From: Halosimplex pelagicum
GTDB taxonomy: Archaea > Halobacteriota > Halobacteria > Halobacteriales > Haloarculaceae
Reading direction: 5' to 3'
Length of the DNA: 64,000 bases
Assembly: GCF_013415905.1 (NCBI RefSeq)
Contig: NZ_CP058909.1
Coordinates: 5,135,032-5,199,031 of the forward strand
Both the position numbers and the translations under genes were made by a program. Below, in pieces: positions 62,601 to 64,000 of the stretch. The stretch's first letter is position 1. Every line of letters begins with the position of its first letter. The notes under the pieces were generated by a model. The model saw only the letters and a program-made list of their open reading frames with translations. It did not search any database and was not told the DNA's origin.

Positions 62601-62952
62601 CGGCCTCGTCCGCTACACCATCGAACTCCCCTACGAGGCCGAGGCCCGGGAGCTGTTCGAACTCGTCTCCGACCGCTACCGCGGCACCGACCTCGTCGGC
62701 TACCACGAACACGAGCGCCCGGTCCGCACCCGTCAGGAGTTCCGCGAGGCCGTCACCGACCGGTTCACCGACCGCCAGGAGACCGCCATCCGCACCGCCT
62801 ACCTCGGCGGGTTCTTCGAGTGGCCCCGCGACGTCGACGGCGACGACCTCGCGGGGTCGATGGACATCTCCCGACCCACCTACCACCAGCACCTCCGCGC
62901 AGCGCAACGGAAGGTGTTCGACGAACTGTTCGATCCGCACTCCGGGCGGTAG
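59635..62952 (+). CDS. Bat-type multi-domain sensor and transcription regulator
   Basis: A 1105-aa protein. Order: pseudo-receiver (1-115; the phospho-Asp position reads Val in ADCLVWVGP), PAS (~155-260), GAF (~275-420), PAS (~430-540, RFTFVNPAMSRITGYDADEL), GAF (~555-700), GAF (~735-885), bacterio-opsin-activator GAF/HTH-associated domain (~890-1045), and C-terminal HTH_10 (DRQETAIRTAYLGGFFEWP..DISRPTYHQHLRAAQRKVFDEL). Haloarchaeal Bat proteins sense light or oxygen and regulate genes. The target of this one is unknown. No histidine kinase part. Confidence 0.9.
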   Translation: MAECDEILVAGRPGGDARAVADDLAAVDGVTAAAATAADPAGVEPDGADCLVWVGPATGDGLAALIERAGGPDGTPVVVVADGDLPPEAAFDAGVADFVRAGEGDGSVLARRVGRLLADEPDSSPADRTAADGSGEAADALRATPPEANAERVLERVDAAVMGIDDDWRITYLNGPAAEALGKPADAAVGEVVWEAFPDIEGSVFEREYRAALSSQAVRTFETRYEPEDSWLEVSVFPAADGLSVYVRDVTEQKRTKAELERNERALRDLQRLASSRDRSFDEKLERALAVGCERLDLPLGYMTRIDGDTQTVVAANGDAGVEPGTRQPVAESYCRRTVETDGLLALEHAAGEGWDDDPAYERHGMECYLGGKLLVDGELYGTLCFGADDAREAPFSDAEETFIELLIEWVSYELERREREQDLGRYETIVRSVDDGVYELDDEGRFTFVNPAMSRITGYDADELVGEHVSVVKDDDATAAAVDALLSGEATERTVESVVQRKRGPPVPCEDGLTALTGDEGAARGVVGVVRDVTEQKAHREMLSELVTSSRSLMQARDRGEVAEMAAQAVAEVLGFELNTVRLFDRETDRLEPAGTTGAVAERGVETPTYDVDEGGPGRAFVDGKMVVVEDTATLDDDHPHDIVRSALHIPMGVHGTISIGAETVDAFSNTDRQAAQLLATSAAAAANRAKREQEVREARERVDTLVDRINGLIENTVEVLVQAGTREELEAGVVEQLVATDPYAFAWIGRPDLAAERLEAAAWAGDVPELADAVADLSLDRSAARDAADPAALALDDEAIHIVDDLADAPDGSVHAAARDAGLGSLIAVPLTYKDASYGVLCVYAPEADAFADREQVVLDALGRAVANAVNAIESGRILSTDRVVELEFTVRDDDLLFNRLSGRTDATYELTGSVHESDGSVRLYVAASGADAEEIESTLAGDDGVAASSIIADHDGDVLFEAVVDDSLVESLADHGAVTRSVVAEDGLVRYTIELPYEAEARELFELVSDRYRGTDLVGYHEHERPVRTRQEFREAVTDRFTDRQETAIRTAYLGGFFEWPRDVDGDDLAGSMDISRPTYHQHLRAAQRKVFDELFDPHSGR

Positions 62953-63006
62953 GAGCGGCGCCGACCCACATCCGTTCGCTGCTCGCTCGGCCCGAACGGG
63001 GACCGT

Positions 63007-63243
63007 TCAGTACGAGTTCAGGACGATCGAAAGCGCGTACAGCAGCGCGAAGAACACGCCGAGCCCGGCGAGGAAGGTGACGACGGTCCTGACGACCGAC
63101 GAGCCGGTGATCCCCGACACCTCCTCGGCCTCTTCGGGTCGACTGGCCGCTTCGCTCTTGGTGACCGCGTCCGGGGCGCTCGCGCCGGTGGCTTTCGATC
63201 CGTGTACCGTCTCCCCCGTGTCTTCTCCGCCGGCTCCGTCCAT
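63007..63243 (-). CDS. Small membrane-anchored protein
   Basis: A 78-aa protein with an acidic N-terminus and one C-terminal hydrophobic span (VVRTVVTFLAGLGVFFALLYALSIVL). The IS6 element is inserted about 50 bp upstream of its start, so its promoter may be affected. Confidence 0.65.
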   Translation of the reverse strand: MDGAGGEDTGETVHGSKATGASAPDAVTKSEAASRPEEAEEVSGITGSSVVRTVVTFLAGLGVFFALLYALSIVLNSY

Positions 63244-63291
63244 ACGCCCCGGAAATGATTCTCCAGGGATAAGTCTTCTGCGCGACCGAAG

Positions 63292-63987
63292 GGTAGTGTT
63301 TAGTTAGCAGCATTGTGCCAGCGAGCGAAACTCTGCAACCAATTTTCAGCTGTTTTCGGTTCAACGTGGCTGAAGCAGTTTGAAAATGAGGAGGTTCGGC
63401 GCTTGAGCTCTCGAAAGATCCGTTCGACAGCGTTCCGATTTCCGTGGCGACGCATCTGAAATCGGAGTCCAGCTCGTTGCAGTGCGGTTTGGAGGTGTTG
63501 AGCCCCATCAACGAGAAAGACCGCAGTTTCGACATCGTGTTTTTGACGCAGTTCGCGCAGGAAGATCTCGGTCAGAGCGGTCGTCGTCGTTGAAAAGAGG
63601 CGGACGTGAAGCAGTTCATTCGTCGCTGGATCAGCGGCGGCGTACAGCCAGAACTGCTGATCGTTGATCCGAATCACCGTCTCGTCAAGCGCGACTTGAT
63701 TCGGAGATCGACCAGATTCGGGCTGTAGATCGGCTTTCTGCACCCAATCGTGGACTGCCTTCCGACTGCGTTGGACACCCAGACAGTCGAGCAATTCGAC
63801 GGTATTCGACAGCGACAGTCCCGCAACGTGCGATTGAATACCGAGCGCCATCGCCGGCTCGGGTGTCCGCTCGCGCTCCACAAAATCCAAATCTATCCAG
63901 TCTCTATGACCGGTGAGGCGGGCGATTTCTGGCATAGGCACCAAGAAATCACACCGCCTCACCTTTCACGCTTAACTAAACACGACC
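63292..63987. mobile_element. IS6-family insertion sequence, complete
   Basis: A 696-bp element. The ends are inverted repeats GGT(A/C)GTGTTTAGTTA (left 63292-63306; right end reads the same on the minus strand). The 8-bp sequence GACCGAAG is present on both sides (63284-63291 and 63988-63995), a perfect target duplication of the length made by IS6 elements. One transposase gene. Perfect duplication indicates a recent insertion. Similar to the ISH14/ISH15/ISH29 types. Confidence 0.92.
63300..63935 (-). CDS. IS6-family transposase
   Basis: A 211-aa DDE transposase from the ATG at 63935 (MPEIARLTGHRDWIDLDFV). LSLSNTVELLDCLGVQRSRKAVHDWVQKADLQ is the N-terminal region, ALDETVIRINDQQFWLYAAADPA carries the first Asp, VFLVDGA the second, and HGNRNAVERIFRELKRRT the Glu. 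All catalytic residues are intact, so the element could be active. Confidence 0.93.
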   Translation of the reverse strand: MPEIARLTGHRDWIDLDFVERERTPEPAMALGIQSHVAGLSLSNTVELLDCLGVQRSRKAVHDWVQKADLQPESGRSPNQVALDETVIRINDQQFWLYAAADPATNELLHVRLFSTTTTALTEIFLRELRQKHDVETAVFLVDGAQHLQTALQRAGLRFQMRRHGNRNAVERIFRELKRRTSSFSNCFSHVEPKTAENWLQSFARWHNAAN

Positions 63988-64000
63988 GACCGAAGTCGCG

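Overview
The window is haloarchaeal chromosome. Evidence: GC-rich, strongly acidic proteins with GC-rich third codon positions, TATA boxes about 25 nt upstream of start codons (leaderless style), TFB and bacterio-opsin-activator (Bat) type regulators, Tat lipoproteins, CspA-type cold-shock proteins and IS6-type haloarchaeal insertion sequences. The gene set (katG, otsA/otsB, mutS, nadE, Ste24-like protease) would suit the Haloarculaceae or a relative, but the sequence alone does not fix the genus.

Positions 1-24.9 kb are accessory DNA. At the left edge is a 5'-truncated gene made of homing-endonuclease-type repeats. Convergent to it is a four-gene minus-strand operon (5646 to 937): a PLD-nuclease/SF2-helicase fusion, a 68-aa protein, a DndD-like SMC ATPase and a 149-aa protein resembling Dnd-associated factors. 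It looks like the restriction half of a phosphorothioate or ABC-three-component defence system; no DndC sulfurtransferase is present. Next come a PD-(D/E)XK protein, a truncated TFB copy, a DUF6735-like gene, a VapBC pair with a likely operator, a frameshifted TFB, two small zinc proteins and a wHTH-nucleotidyltransferase. Three genes here share a duplicated 5' element. A CPBP protease, an unknown protein and a 1321-aa HerA/VirB4-like ATPase with a nuclease-like C-terminus follow. From 18.3 to 23 kb the DNA is AT-richer and carries an ApeA-like HEPN protein, a membrane protein, a PH-SHOCT protein and two zinc-ribbon proteins, then remains of GIY-YIG, IS5 and IS630 genes.

From mutS (24.9-27.7 kb) onward most genes look like core haloarchaeal housekeeping: a second PIN toxin-antitoxin pair, sugar isomerase and Gfo/Idh genes (separated by a Tat lipoprotein and an inserted MNT-HEPN module that leaves a 67-bp duplication), a GT39-like membrane glycosyltransferase, a thioredoxin-reductase-like enzyme, otsA-otsB for trehalose, a membrane M48 protease, katG, an aldo/keto reductase and three tandem cold-shock genes. 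Several of these are stress functions. From 43.7 to 63.2 kb lie DUF429, AIM24, small wHTH and zinc-ribbon genes, a Gln-rich repeat protein, a luciferase-like oxidoreductase, an RraA-like protein, an alkaline-phosphatase-fold hydrolase, an AMP-forming acyl-CoA ligase, an enoyl-CoA hydratase, nadE, tRNA-Thr(GGT), tRNA-Gly(CCC) and a 1105-aa Bat-type sensor-regulator. The window ends with a complete IS6-family element (63292-63987) flanked by a perfect 8-bp target duplication.
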